The notes: generated by a model not told the origin, from the sequence alone. A stretch of DNA of 64,000 nucleotides from Azohydromonas australica DSM 1124 (GCF_000430725.1 NZ_KE387204.1:404907-468906); one strand, 5' to 3'; shown: positions 19,307 through 28,315, counted from the first letter of the stretch. Numbers and translations: made by a program.

Positions 19307-20329
19307 TCAACCAAGCTTGCCGGAGACCTTTTCCAGCAGCTCCCAGGCCGTCTCGCCGTACTTGGCTTTCCAGTCGGCATAGAAGGTGGTGCGGGCCAGC
19401 TGCTCGCGGAAGCTGTCCTGCGAGACGTTGAGGAAGTTGATTCCCTTGGCCTTGAGGTCCGCAACCAGCTTGGTGCTGAGGCCGGCGATATCAGCGCGCT
19501 GGTCGTCGGCAGACCTGTCGAGCTCCCGGGAAATGATCTGCTGAATGTCCACTGGCAGCCGCTCGAAGATGCGCTTGTTGGCAAGCACCCAGTACCCGTC
19601 CCAGACGTGCCCGGTAAGGCTGCAGCTCTTTTGGACCTCGTAGAGCCGCGCTGTTGCAAAGATCGCCAGCGGGTTCTCCTGGCCTTCCACGACCTTGGTC
19701 TGCAGCGCGGTGTAGACCTCGTTGAAGTTGATCGGCGACGGGGCGGCGTCAAGCGACTTGAACAAAGAGGTCAGCGCCGGCGCGGCCGGCACGCGGACCT
19801 TGAAGCCTTTCAGGTCCGCCGCCGACTTAATCTCGCGCGTCGAGGAGCTGATGTGGCGAAAGCCGTTGTCCCAGATCTTTGAGACGGTGAGGATGGGCCG
19901 CCTCGCAATCTCGGCGCGAATGTGTTTGCCCAGGTCGCCGTCCATCGCCTTCCAGACGTCGGCGTAGTTCTTGAACGCGAAGCCCACGCTTGTGATGCCC
20001 GAGACCGGCACGAAGGTCGCCAAAATTAGCGACGACAGGTTGAAGAACTCCACCGAGCCGTTGCGCACCTGCGCCAGAAGGTCCGTGTCGGAGCCCAGTT
20101 GGTTGGCGGGGAAGTGCCTGATGTTGACGCGGCCCGACGTTGCCTCGCGGATGCGGGCGAAGGCTTCCTTGGCGCGCACGTTCACCGGATGGGCGGGGTC
20201 CTGTCCGGTGGCGTACTTGAGGTCGAATTCGGCCGCGTCGGCCGGCCGTGTGACGATCGAAAAAAGCGGGAGCGTGGCGGCGCGAGCGAGAACGGCGCGA
20301 CGCGACAGGGCAGGGCGCGGATTCGTCAT
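19307..20329 (-). CDS. TRAP transporter substrate-binding protein (DctP family)
   Basis: 340 aa with a twin-arginine-like N-terminus (SRRAVLARAATLPLFSIVTRPADA) and the DctP fold: LKYATGQDPAHPVNVRAKEAFARIREATSGRV, then GFKVRVPAAPALTSLFKSL with the conserved Arg that binds a carboxylate, and VYTALQTKVVEGQENPLAIF. It captures a periplasmic organic or sugar acid for the fused permease. First gene of the 20.3-14.5 kb operon. Confidence 0.92.
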   Translation of the reverse strand: MTNPRPALSRRAVLARAATLPLFSIVTRPADAAEFDLKYATGQDPAHPVNVRAKEAFARIREATSGRVNIRHFPANQLGSDTDLLAQVRNGSVEFFNLSSLILATFVPVSGITSVGFAFKNYADVWKAMDGDLGKHIRAEIARRPILTVSKIWDNGFRHISSSTREIKSAADLKGFKVRVPAAPALTSLFKSLDAAPSPINFNEVYTALQTKVVEGQENPLAIFATARLYEVQKSCSLTGHVWDGYWVLANKRIFERLPVDIQQIISRELDRSADDQRADIAGLSTKLVADLKAKGINFLNVSQDSFREQLARTTFYADWKAKYGETAWELLEKVSGKLG

Positions 20330-20489
20330 GATCTGCTTGTCTCATCAGATGTTTGAATTGCTTCAGGCAGTGCCGTTGAAGCCCGGTGCGCGCCGATGCT
20401 TGGCTGTCATCGGCGGCGCCTTCTCCGCATGAATGGCGTAAGCCTGACGCCTGCCGTCTGCGCGGCTGTTGTAGGTGTGCGGGGGAGGC

Positions 20490-20512
20490 AGGGCATCCAG
20501 CCTGGATGCCCT
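20490..20512 (-). terminator. Perfect inverted repeat downstream of the SDR gene
   Basis: Eleven-base arms (AGGGCATCCAG / CTGGATGCCCT) flank a single C, 17 bases after the SDR stop codon. It probably terminates the SDR transcript before the TRAP operon. No T run is obvious, so a protein-binding palindrome is an alternative. Confidence 0.5.
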
Positions 20513-20528
20513 GAGAAGCGCGCTGGAA

Positions 20529-21278
20529 TCAGTGAATCAGCATGCCGCCGTTGACGTCCAGCGTGATGCCGGTGCAGTACGCGGAGAGCTCGCTGCCAAG
20601 GAAGACACAGGCGCCGGCGATGTCGTTGGGATGGCCAAGGCGGCCCAGCGGGATGGTCTCTGCAATCTCGGCCTTGCGTTCCTCGTCGAGCTTGCCCTTG
20701 AGGATGTCGGTGCCGATCAGGCCCGGGGTGATGCAGTTGACGCGGATGCCCGCGCCGGCCAGCTCGCGCGCCATGGCGCGCGCCAGGCCCAGCACGCCGG
20801 CCTTGGCCGCCGAGTAGTGCGGCCCACCGAGGATGCCGCCACCGCGCTGCGCCGACACCGAGGAAATGCAGATGATGGAGCCGCCACCCTGGCGCTCCAT
20901 GGCAGGGATCACGGCCTGGGAGGCCAGCAGCGTGCCGCGCAGGCTCACGTCGAGCACGCGGTCGTAGTCCTCGCCCGTGATGTCTACGGTCTTGCGCGGC
21001 TGGGTGACGCCGGCGTTGTTGACCAGGATGTCGATGCGGCCGAACTTTTCCAGGGCCTGCGCCACGGCCTGGTCCACCTGGGCCTTGTCGGTGACGCTGG
21101 CCACGACGCCCAGGTGGCCTTCACCGAGTTGCGCCGCGGCCTCGGCCGGCTTGGCGGCTTCCAGGTCCATGATCACAACGCGAGCGCCATGCTCGGCCAT
21201 CAGGCGGGCGGTGGCGAAGCCCAGGCCGTTGAGGCCGGCGCCGCCGGTGACCAGGGCAACCTTGTTTGCAAGCAGCAT
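20529..21278 (-). CDS. Short-chain dehydrogenase/reductase (SDR)
   Basis: 249 aa, classical SDR. The nucleotide motif is VTGGAGLNGLGFATA (a variant of TGxxxGxG), followed by NNAG, Ser in ICISSVSAQ, and the catalytic YSAAK in HYSAAKAGVLGLARA, ending with the usual CTGITLDVNGGMLIH. Asp in VIMDLE at the end of the second strand suggests NAD rather than NADP. ATG 21278 has GGAGA upstream. It is probably a polyol or hydroxyacid oxidase for the adjacent TRAP/transketolase pathway. Confidence 0.9.
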   Translation of the reverse strand: MLLANKVALVTGGAGLNGLGFATARLMAEHGARVVIMDLEAAKPAEAAAQLGEGHLGVVASVTDKAQVDQAVAQALEKFGRIDILVNNAGVTQPRKTVDITGEDYDRVLDVSLRGTLLASQAVIPAMERQGGGSIICISSVSAQRGGGILGGPHYSAAKAGVLGLARAMARELAGAGIRVNCITPGLIGTDILKGKLDEERKAEIAETIPLGRLGHPNDIAGACVFLGSELSAYCTGITLDVNGGMLIH

Positions 21279-21340
21279 GCGTGTCTCCAGAGGAAATCGG
21301 GTTTGCGATGGCCGCAATTGTGAAAACCTGCCTTGTTGAA

Positions 21341-21358
21341 GAAAAACGATATGTTTTC
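21341..21358. promoter_or_regulatory. AT-rich dyad upstream of the SDR gene, candidate operator
   Basis: GAAAAACGATATGTTTTC is a near-palindrome (GAAAAC/GTTTTC arms) 63 bases before the SDR start in otherwise GC-rich DNA. Its shape and place fit an IclR- or GntR-type operator. No regulator gene is adjacent. Confidence 0.35.
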
Positions 21359-21360
21359 AA

Positions 21361-22032
21361 ACAGGGTTGATGTTCCTTCATCCTTGGGTTTGCCCTAATA
21401 CAAAACCATGCAAGCCCCGATTCATCTCGAATTGCCTGGTTGCTTTCCAAGGCGGCAGTGCGGTGCAGAACTTCGCCTTCGCAGCTGGCGTGTTGCATAT
21501 CGCCACTGGGTCGTCGGGCACCAGACCAGCCAAGCTGGAGGGCCTCGACCGGGCAGGTCTGTAGCAACAGTCGACACGACTTACGGAAATGGGCGCAACT
21601 GCCCCTGCAGTCACTTTTCGATGAACTGGGCATCCCTCTGGCCAGCGACGCCCATATCCAGTGCCATCGCATCAGGCACCAGAGAATTGCCTGGATGCAC
21701 TGCTGTCCCAGTTCACGGTACCCGTGGTGCAGTGGCCTGACTGATTTGCCGCCGCGGCGCCGCTTGTTCACCGGCCGGCGTCGCTGACGACTCGGATCGC
21801 ACGTACATGGTCTCGGATACGGACGTCCAGGGCCCAGGCGTAGCGCTGAAGTGCAGGTCCATCGGGCAGCCACTTGCACAAGAGCAAGCTTTGTCCAGAC
21901 GTTGAGCCCGGTTCTTGCCGGTGCTGGAGTACTGCCGCGCCTCTATCCCGCTTGCCATGCGCAGCGGCGCGCCATGTTCACAAGGCGACACGTTATGCAA
22001 TCTGCTAATAGCACCCTTGAAAACGTTTCACT
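21361..22032. other. Gene-poor, apparently degraded stretch
   Basis: Short open frames on both strands have neither family motifs nor convincing ribosome sites, and base composition is less biased than in surrounding genes. A GGGTTTGCCCTAA element at 21386-21398 resembles the AGGGAAAACCCTAA element at 22045. I recognise no gene; it may be a decayed regulator or insertion scar. Confidence 0.4.
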
Positions 22033-22061
22033 TGCATAACATCAGGGAAAACCCTAACCTG
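22033..22061 (+). promoter_or_regulatory. Sigma-70-like promoter with internal inverted repeat
   Basis: TTGCAT (22033-22038), a 17-base spacer and TAACCT (22056-22061), 39 bases before the start of the 83-aa gene. The spacer holds AGGG-AAAA-CCCT, an inverted repeat well placed for a regulator to act on RNA polymerase. A LacI-like TGAAAAACGTTTCA lies immediately upstream (22018-22031). Confidence 0.5.
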
Positions 22062-22100
22062 TGTTTCCATTGAACTTCCGAAGCTTCAACAGAAGGTCCC

Positions 22101-22352
22101 ATGACTCCTGTCACTGCCGCCACCAACAGCCGAATCGTCCTGCGGGGTACCGTGACTGCGGCTGAGATGTCATCCAGGCTTCTGGACAGCTTGCGCGCAC
22201 TGTTCGCGCAAGCCTCTTACACGTCGGCCAACGAGACTGTCGACGTGCGTGCCCTGGCACATTCGCTCTCTCACGAGGGCTTGGGCCTGTCGGGCGAGTT
22301 GCTGGATCCTGTCGGCCGATCCTTCCCGTCGCGATACCTGCCGGCTCTGTAG
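22101..22352 (+). CDS. Small protein of unknown function, 83 aa, possibly truncated by frameshift
   Basis: ATG 22101 has AGAAGG 4-5 bases upstream and a good promoter at 22033. The product is soluble with a hydrophobic-patterned first half and no recognisable motif. Just past its stop, a second frame stays open to 22539 with coding-like composition, so this may be the front part of a longer broken gene. Confidence 0.45.
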   Translation: MTPVTAATNSRIVLRGTVTAAEMSSRLLDSLRALFAQASYTSANETVDVRALAHSLSHEGLGLSGELLDPVGRSFPSRYLPAL

Positions 22353-22798
22353 GACCAACGAACTGCAGTGCGCTGTCTTCTTGCTCTTTGCTGATGCAGG
22401 ACCACTGCGGCGCCGTAACGGGACAACGGCTCCTGTCATGTTGGACATGGGCATAGGAGAACTGCGCTTGATGACGAGCGTGCGCAGCATCGGCATTGCG
22501 GTGACGGACCTGCCACCGCCCGATTCGCTCAACTCCTGAGACTTTCCCGAGATCATCGACAGCGCGTCAGTGCAATGATGCCTTGATGTGCAAGCGCCAG
22601 GCAGCAACCGGCGCTTGAATGCGTACCACGCAAGCGCTGGTCCACCCATATGGGCCGTCAGCCCCAGCTTGCCTGCACCTGGCCCCTGGCCCCAGCATGC
22701 AATTCCATCTGCCGCACTTGCCTGGCCACTACGGCTACAACCTCGGCAAGCCCCTGCGCCAGCACTACCGCCGCTCGTGCGGTGGTTAGACTCCTCGC
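22353..22798. other. Region with one open frame to 22539, otherwise empty
   Basis: In the +1 frame relative to the 83-aa gene, a continuous reading through about 22350-22539 gives a peptide including APVMLDMGIGELRLMTSVRS and ending SLNS. This could be the displaced C-terminus of the upstream gene. From 22540 to 22798 I see no gene; TTAGACT at 22785-22791 could be a -10 element for the MFS gene. Confidence 0.35.
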
Positions 22799-24430
22799 GT
22801 GAAAGCATCCCTTGCCTCCTCAGCATCGCGGTTGTTGGAGGCGTCACCGCTGCGGCATGCCCAGTTCCGACTCTTCTATCTCGGCTCCATAGGCACGGCA
22901 CTCGGCTACACGATGCACACGACCATTGCCTCCTGGGTAATGGCAACGCTGACGCCATCCCAGCTGATGGTGGCCCTGGTGCAGACGGCCAGTACCGCAC
23001 CCGCCCTCTTGTTCGGGTTGATTGCCGGCGCGCTGGCCGACATCGTGGACCGGCGCCGGCTCATCCTGTCGACGCAATGCCTGTTGCTGGCGTCCACCGC
23101 CGTCCTGGGTGCAGCAACGCTTGCCGGCTTCGTCGGTCCAGCCTTGTTGCTTGCTCTGACCTTTCTGGTCGGAGTCGGCCTGAGCTTGTACCTCCCAGCC
23201 CAGGCAGCGACTGTCAACGACCTCGTGTCGAGGGAGGATCTGCCGCGCGCCGTGGCCTTGGCCGCGGTGGCCTTCAACGTCGCACGCGCGATCGGGCCCG
23301 CGCTCGCCGGGGGTATCGCCGCCTGGCTCGGCTCGGGCAGCGCCCTGGTCACCAGCGCGCTGTTCTTCATCCTGATGATCATCGCGGTCTATCGAATGAA
23401 GAAGCGCGAGCGCGCGCTGCCGGGGGTGCCGGAGACCGTGTTGTCAGGCGTCTTGAGCGGCCTGCGCTTCGCGCGACACTCGCCGGCCATGCGCTCGCTG
23501 GTGGCTCGCAACGTCAGCTTCAGCCTGTGCGCCGCCGCGTTTTGGGCATTGCTTCCCGTGATCGCGCGCGACCAGCTGCAACTCGGCGCCGGCGGCTTCG
23601 GGTTGCTATCGGCCGGTTTTGGCGCGGGCGCCATTGCTGGGGCACTGGCCATACCAGGGCAGTTGCAGCGCAGATCGCTGAATGTGGTCGTGACAGCGGG
23701 AACGATGCTGTGGATAGGCGCCATCGCCTTGTTGGCGGTGATCGATATCGTTGCCGTCGCGATCCTGGCGGCTTTCGCATGCGGCACGGCATGGGTTTGC
23801 GTACTGGCTGGCCTATCGGCTGGAACCCAGAGCAGCGCGCCGGCCTGGGTTCGAGCTCGGGCTGTATCGGTGAATCTTGTCGCAAACCAGGCGAGTCTTG
23901 CGCTGGGCAGCGCACTGTGGGGCACGGTGGCCTCGGCAGCCGGCACTCAAGCTGCGCTCGTGAGCTCTGCCATCACCATGCTCATGCTGCTTGCCATCAG
24001 CCGCCGCGCACGGGTCGCGATGGGCGAGGAGGCTGACGTCACTCCGGGAGCGCAGTTACCGGAGCTGGCCATTGCCGTCGAGCCGGGGCCGAAGGACGGC
24101 CCGATTCTGATCCAGCTCGAATACCGGGTCGATGTCGAGCATCGCGACGAGTTCCTCCGCGCCATTCATGCCGTCGAGCCTGTACGCCGTCGCAATGGGG
24201 CCATCAGTTGGCGCGTCTATCGCAACTTGGGGGAAGACGGAGTATTTGTCGAACGATTCATCCTTGCGTCGTGGGCCGAGTACGTCAGGTTGCGTGCGAG
24301 GGCTACCATGGCGGACCGCAACCTGATGCATGACGTCGAGAATCTTGCAAGCGTTCCCGTGCGCATCTCGAGGTTGATAGGCATCGACCGCGAAAGCGAT
24401 GCACCTCGCAACGGAACCCGCCCTGGGTAG
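22799..24430 (+). CDS. MFS exporter (EntS/MFS_3-like) with C-terminal ferredoxin-like domain
   Basis: 543 aa. Residues about 18-405 hold some 10-12 transmembrane helices of the MFS_3 family (FRLFYLGSIGTALGYTMHTTIASWVM, GALADIVDRRRLIL loop, RAIGPALAGGIAAWLG). Residues about 435-525 are soluble: ILIQLEYRVDVEHRDEFLRAIHAVEPVRRRNGAISWRVYRN resembles antibiotic-biosynthesis-monooxygenase-type dimeric barrels. Proteins with this fusion are known in proteobacteria; the role of the tail is unclear. A GTG start is used without a strong ribosome site. Confidence 0.85.
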   Translation: MKASLASSASRLLEASPLRHAQFRLFYLGSIGTALGYTMHTTIASWVMATLTPSQLMVALVQTASTAPALLFGLIAGALADIVDRRRLILSTQCLLLASTAVLGAATLAGFVGPALLLALTFLVGVGLSLYLPAQAATVNDLVSREDLPRAVALAAVAFNVARAIGPALAGGIAAWLGSGSALVTSALFFILMIIAVYRMKKRERALPGVPETVLSGVLSGLRFARHSPAMRSLVARNVSFSLCAAAFWALLPVIARDQLQLGAGGFGLLSAGFGAGAIAGALAIPGQLQRRSLNVVVTAGTMLWIGAIALLAVIDIVAVAILAAFACGTAWVCVLAGLSAGTQSSAPAWVRARAVSVNLVANQASLALGSALWGTVASAAGTQAALVSSAITMLMLLAISRRARVAMGEEADVTPGAQLPELAIAVEPGPKDGPILIQLEYRVDVEHRDEFLRAIHAVEPVRRRNGAISWRVYRNLGEDGVFVERFILASWAEYVRLRARATMADRNLMHDVENLASVPVRISRLIGIDRESDAPRNGTRPG

Positions 24431-24680
24431 CTTTCGCTACTGCTTGTTTCGTGCCAGCGGTTCAGCTCGGTCAGTACGATGTCCCTTTGTGCGCTCAACC
24501 GAATTCGACGCAGACCAGAGCCTGATGCTGACTCAGTTCTGACAATGTAGTTTATGTCAAATTAATTGCTTGATCAACATATACAGCGCTATTGTCTAAG
24601 GCAAATGTCACTGCCGCACTTGACTTGCCATTGAACGCCCCGGCGCGGTGCATGGTATCTGCGCCGTGCTTTGTTCACCG

Positions 24681-25010
24681 TCAGCAGCGCTCGAAGATCG
24701 CCGCGATGCCCTGGCCGCCGCCGATGCACATCGTCACCAGGGCGTAGCGGCCCTGCACGCGCTGCAGCTCGTACAGCGCCTTGGTTGTGATGATGGCGCC
24801 CGTGCCGCCCACCGGGTGGCCCAGCGAGATGCCCGAGCCGTTGGGGTTGCACTTGGCCGGATCGAGGTCCAGCTCCTTGCTCACCGCGCAGGCCTGCGCG
24901 GCGAAGGCCTCGTTGGCCTCGATCACGTCCAGGTCGGAGAGCTTCAGGCCCGCGCGTGCCAGCACGGCCATGGTGGCCGAGACCGGGCCGATGCCTACGT
25001 CACGCCGGCG
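24681..25010 (-). pseudogene. 3' remnant of an acetyl-CoA acetyltransferase (thiolase) gene
   Basis: About 108 residues from GIGPVSATMAVLARAGL to GGGQGIAAIFERC match the C-terminal domain of PhaA/BktB-type thiolases, including NEAFAAQACAV, GSGISLGHPVGGTGA (catalytic His) and VTMCIGGGQG (catalytic Cys). The N-terminal two thirds, including the acyl-carrying Cys, are absent. Homology stops near 25010 and unrelated sequence follows up to the IS21 element at 25171. It cannot be active. Confidence 0.85.
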
Positions 25011-25164
25011 CATGGCCGCGATCGCCAGTTCAATGCCCAGGTGGCGGCGACGTTGGGCGGCGTGTCCAGCATCACGTCGCAAACCGGCGTGCGCGTGGGC
25101 ATACGTCACAAGTTCTGAGCTTTCATGCGCGGGCACGCAGCCCCACCATAACGACACAAGCGGC

Positions 25165-25170
25165 CCAGAC
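25165..25170. repeat. Target-site duplication CCAGAC of the IS21 element (partner at 30386-30391)
   Basis: Six identical bases abut both ends of the IS21 element, fitting the 4-8 bp duplications of this family. They show that the flanks were continuous before insertion. Confidence 0.85.
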
Positions 25171-25269
25171 TGTGGCGCGACGATCTGGATGAGAAGCGCG
25201 CGGCAATCAAGATGAGAAGAACTGTCGCGGCGCAGGGATGATGCCGGCGTAGATTGACGCGGGCAAGGA

Positions 25270-25775
25270 CTACGCGGCGGGCTGTTTGTCGCGCGGCGTC
25301 ACGGTGCCGACGTTCCTCACTGTCGCGCTGGATGCAGGGCGCCCGGGCCCTTGCTGTTTGCGCTCCAAGGCCATGCGCCGCCGGTAGCTCTCGACGTTGA
25401 GCTCGAAGATCGTGGAGTGGTGGACCAGGCGGTCCACCGCGGCGAGCGTCATGGCGGGATCGGGGAAGACCTTGCCCCATTCCCCGAAGGGCTGGTTGGC
25501 CGTGATCAGCAGCGAGCGGCGCTCGTAGCGGGCGCTGATGAGCTCGAACAGCACGGACGTCTCGGCCTGATCCTTGGCGACATAGGCCAGATCGTCCAGG
25601 ATGACCAGATCGAAGCGGTCGAGCCGGTTGATCGCCGCCTCCAGAGCCAGCTCGCGGCGCGCCACCTGCAGCCGCTGGACCAGGTCCGAGGTGCGGGTGA
25701 ACAGCACACGCCAGCCCTTCTCCAGCAGTCCCAAGCCGATGGCCGAGGACAGGTGCGACTTGCCGCCGCCCGGCG
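25270..25775 (-). pseudogene. istB: istB, C-terminal part (split by recombinase element)
   Basis: About 168 residues beginning inside the P-loop (PGGGKSHLSSAIG) through Walker B (FDLVILDDLAYV), sensor motif (SLLITANQPFGEW) and the C-terminal VVDRLVHHSTIFELNVESYR-type region. With the N-terminal piece at 28352-28685 it rebuilds an IstB ATPase of about 280 aa. The break removes the first Gly-Pro of the P-loop. Confidence 0.92.
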
Positions 25776-25811
25776 AAGCAGCTACATAGTGCCCGCGCAC
25801 AGCAACCGGAG

Positions 25812-26246
25812 TTGCTGAAGATCTTCTACCCGTACCACCCGCGCGTAGGCGAGGAGGTGGTGGTGCTGGGTCGGTGCCGGCAAGGCGATCTTGACTACGT
25901 TGTCGTTCGGCAACCCGACGACACACTGGCACATCTTCCAGAGTGGATGACGAGGCCTGAGGCTGCACAGGTGGCCATCGCGGCGGTGGCCGTGCCGTCG
26001 TTGGCAGCGCTATTGGCGCTGCGACGGGAGTTGGACGCGGTTCTATCGTCGCCGACGCGTTCTACTCCCAACGGAGGCGTCGATGAAGCCCGACCCGCAG
26101 CACCGCCAGGCCGATCTGTTCGACGGCGAGCCGCAATCTCTGGCGATCCTGCCAACCCATCAGGAAGAACTGATCAACCTGTTGAGCCAACTGCTCTGGC
26201 AGGTCAGCAGCGCACACGCCGTAGCCCCTCAGGAGAACAGCGATGA
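25812..26246 (+). CDS. Small recombinase-associated protein (DUF5372-like)
   Basis: TTG start 36 bases inside the element. The first 80 residues (LKIFYPYHPRVGEEVVVLGRC...DTLAHLPEWMTRPEAAQ) resemble the small DUF5372-type proteins found just before serine recombinases in rhizobial and Burkholderiales elements. From about 26083 its frame overlaps a better supported 59-aa gene for 160 bases. The natural end may therefore be near 26083, with a frameshift or read-through at the tail. Role in recombination unknown. Confidence 0.55.
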   Translation: MLKIFYPYHPRVGEEVVVLGRCRQGDLDYVVVRQPDDTLAHLPEWMTRPEAAQVAIAAVAVPSLAALLALRRELDAVLSSPTRSTPNGGVDEARPAAPPGRSVRRRAAISGDPANPSGRTDQPVEPTALAGQQRTRRSPSGEQR

Positions 26247-26262
26247 GCAAGATCGGACCTGA
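26083..26262 (+). CDS. 59-aa recombinase-associated protein
   Basis: ATG 26083 follows GGAGG at a good distance. The protein begins MKPDPQHRQADLFDGEPQSL, then ILPTHQEELINLLSQLLWQV, a leucine-rich amphipathic helix. It overlaps the recombinase start by 20 bases. A short Leu-rich gene in this position is usual in such modules; I infer an accessory or regulatory factor. Confidence 0.7.
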   Translation: MKPDPQHRQADLFDGEPQSLAILPTHQEELINLLSQLLWQVSSAHAVAPQENSDEQDRT

Positions 26263-28315
26263 GCATCTGGCGCGTCGTGCCTACGTGTACGTCCGGCAAT
26301 CGACCGTCGACCAACTTCGGAGCAACCATGAGAGCCGACGGCGTCAGTACGCTCTGGCTGACCGAGCCCGTACCCTGGGGTGGAGCGAGGTCGTCGTCAT
26401 CGACGATGACCTCGGCGTGTCGGCTGCGGGGGTGGCACGTCCTGGCTTCGAGCGACTGCTGGCTGCCATATGCAGCGGTGATGTCGGTGCTGTCCTGTGC
26501 ATCGAAGCCTCGCGCCTGGCGCGCAACGGCCGCGACTGGCATACGCTGCTGGAGTTCTGCGCCCTGGTGGGCAGCATCCTCGTTGACGAAGACGGCGTCT
26601 ACGACCCGCGTAGCATCAACGATCGCCTGCTGCTGGGCATGAAGGGAACCATGTCCGAGATGGAGCTGTCGCTGCTGCGACAGCGCTCTGTCGAAGCGCT
26701 CAAGCTCAAGGCCTCGCGCGGCGACCTCCACACCATCGTGGCCATAGGGTTCGTTCGCAGCGACGACAACCGCATCGAACTGGATCCAGATCAGCGTGTG
26801 CGCAGTGCAATCGCGGCGGTGTTCCAACAGTTCGCGCAGGCTGGCAGCGTCCGCCAGACTCTGCTGTGGTTCCGCCAGGAACGCATTGAGCTTCCAGCGG
26901 CGTCCTATGCCGGCGGCCGTCGCATCGTGCAGTGGAGGCTGCCTGGATACAACACGCTGCTGCATATCCTGACCAATCCCGTCTATGCCGGAGCCTACGC
27001 CTTCGGTCGTACCGAGAGCCGATCGCGCATCGTCCAGGGACGCAAGCAAGTAGTGCGCGGCAACCGCCGCTTGCGCGATGACTGGCAGGTATTGATCGTG
27101 GAACACCACGAAGGCTACATTGACTGGGCCACCTACGAGCACAACCTGCACGTGATCGCCGACAACACCAACATGCGCGGCAGCATGGTCCGCGGTTCGC
27201 TGCGTCGCGGCGAAGCGCTGCTCGCCGGCTTGCTACGCTGCGGGCACTGCGCCCGCAAGCTGCACATCGGCTACAGCGGCACCGATGGCAACACGGCGCG
27301 GTACCACTGCAAGGGCGCAGCCATCAACCACGGTTCCTTGCAGCGCTGCATTGCGTTCGGCTCCTTGCGCGTGGACCAAGTGATATCCGCGCAGGTCCTC
27401 TCGATGCTGCGGCCTCTTGGCATTCAGGCAGCGCTGCAGGCTATCGATGAGCGTGCCCGCGAGGAGCAGACGAAGCGGCAGCAAGTCGAACTGGCCTTGG
27501 AACAGGCCCGCTTCGAGGCAGCTCGAGCACAGCGTCAATTCGATGCTGTGGATCCCGGCAACCGGCTGGTTGCCAACGAGCTCGAGCGTCGATGGAACGA
27601 GCGACTGTCGCAGGTTGCGAGCAAGCAATCGGAACTCGACGCCTGGGACGCTCGAGCTTCACCGAGCCTCACGCTGCAGCAAAGAGACGATCTGCTTCGC
27701 CTGGGTTCAGACCTGCCGTTGGCTTGGCACGATCCGGCGGCAAGCAATGAGATTCGCAAGCGCATAGTGCGATCAGTCATAAAGGAAATCGTTGCACGCG
27801 TCGACGACATTGAGATCCACCTCGTAGTCCACTGGCAAGGAGGGGACCACACGGAGCTGCGGGTTCCAAAGAACCGAGTTGGACAACATCGCTGGACCAC
27901 GCCACCCGACGTACAGAAGCTGATCGAGCAGTTGGCTCGACAGCTCAGCGATGCCGGTATTGCATCCCTGCTCAACCGATTAGGCCATCGCTCTGGCAAA
28001 GGTCACACCTGGACCGAGATGCGCGTGCGCTCCTATCGCAACGACCACGGTATTGCCGTGTACCGCGAAGGAGAGCGTGAAGAACGCGGAGAAGTAACCC
28101 TGGAACAGGCAGCCAAGGTGCTCGGCGTGAGTGGAATGACCGTGTTGCGCATGATCGCCACTGGTGCCATCGCCGCAACGCAAGCCTGTCGCAGTGCGCC
28201 CTGGGTCATCGCACGCAGCGAGCTTGATCGTCCTGAACTGGCCTCCTACCTCGGGCAGACGCGTAAAGGTCCGCTAACAGGAGATCCAGACCAAATTCCT
28301 CTTGAACTTCAATAA
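26243..28315 (+). CDS. Large serine recombinase
   Basis: 690 aa. The resolvase domain (residues about 12-155) has the catalytic Ser in VYVRQSTVDQ, DDDLGVSAAGVARPGF and EASRLARNGRDW. The recombinase domain follows at about 165-290. A zinc ribbon (LLRCGHCARKLHIGY...YHCKG...RCIAF) spans about 330-375, then a coiled coil rich in Glu/Gln/Arg at about 395-475. The C-terminus has an excisionase-like HTH (VTLEQAAKVLGVSGMTVLRMIATG). It appears intact. It probably catalysed insertion of its own element into istB. Confidence 0.95.
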   Translation: MSKIGPEHLARRAYVYVRQSTVDQLRSNHESRRRQYALADRARTLGWSEVVVIDDDLGVSAAGVARPGFERLLAAICSGDVGAVLCIEASRLARNGRDWHTLLEFCALVGSILVDEDGVYDPRSINDRLLLGMKGTMSEMELSLLRQRSVEALKLKASRGDLHTIVAIGFVRSDDNRIELDPDQRVRSAIAAVFQQFAQAGSVRQTLLWFRQERIELPAASYAGGRRIVQWRLPGYNTLLHILTNPVYAGAYAFGRTESRSRIVQGRKQVVRGNRRLRDDWQVLIVEHHEGYIDWATYEHNLHVIADNTNMRGSMVRGSLRRGEALLAGLLRCGHCARKLHIGYSGTDGNTARYHCKGAAINHGSLQRCIAFGSLRVDQVISAQVLSMLRPLGIQAALQAIDERAREEQTKRQQVELALEQARFEAARAQRQFDAVDPGNRLVANELERRWNERLSQVASKQSELDAWDARASPSLTLQQRDDLLRLGSDLPLAWHDPAASNEIRKRIVRSVIKEIVARVDDIEIHLVVHWQGGDHTELRVPKNRVGQHRWTTPPDVQKLIEQLARQLSDAGIASLLNRLGHRSGKGHTWTEMRVRSYRNDHGIAVYREGEREERGEVTLEQAAKVLGVSGMTVLRMIATGAIAATQACRSAPWVIARSELDRPELASYLGQTRKGPLTGDPDQIPLELQ

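Noticed and set aside
26204..27151. 315-codon minus-strand frame
   Set aside because: Antisense to the catalytic domain of the serine recombinase, without start signals or motifs.
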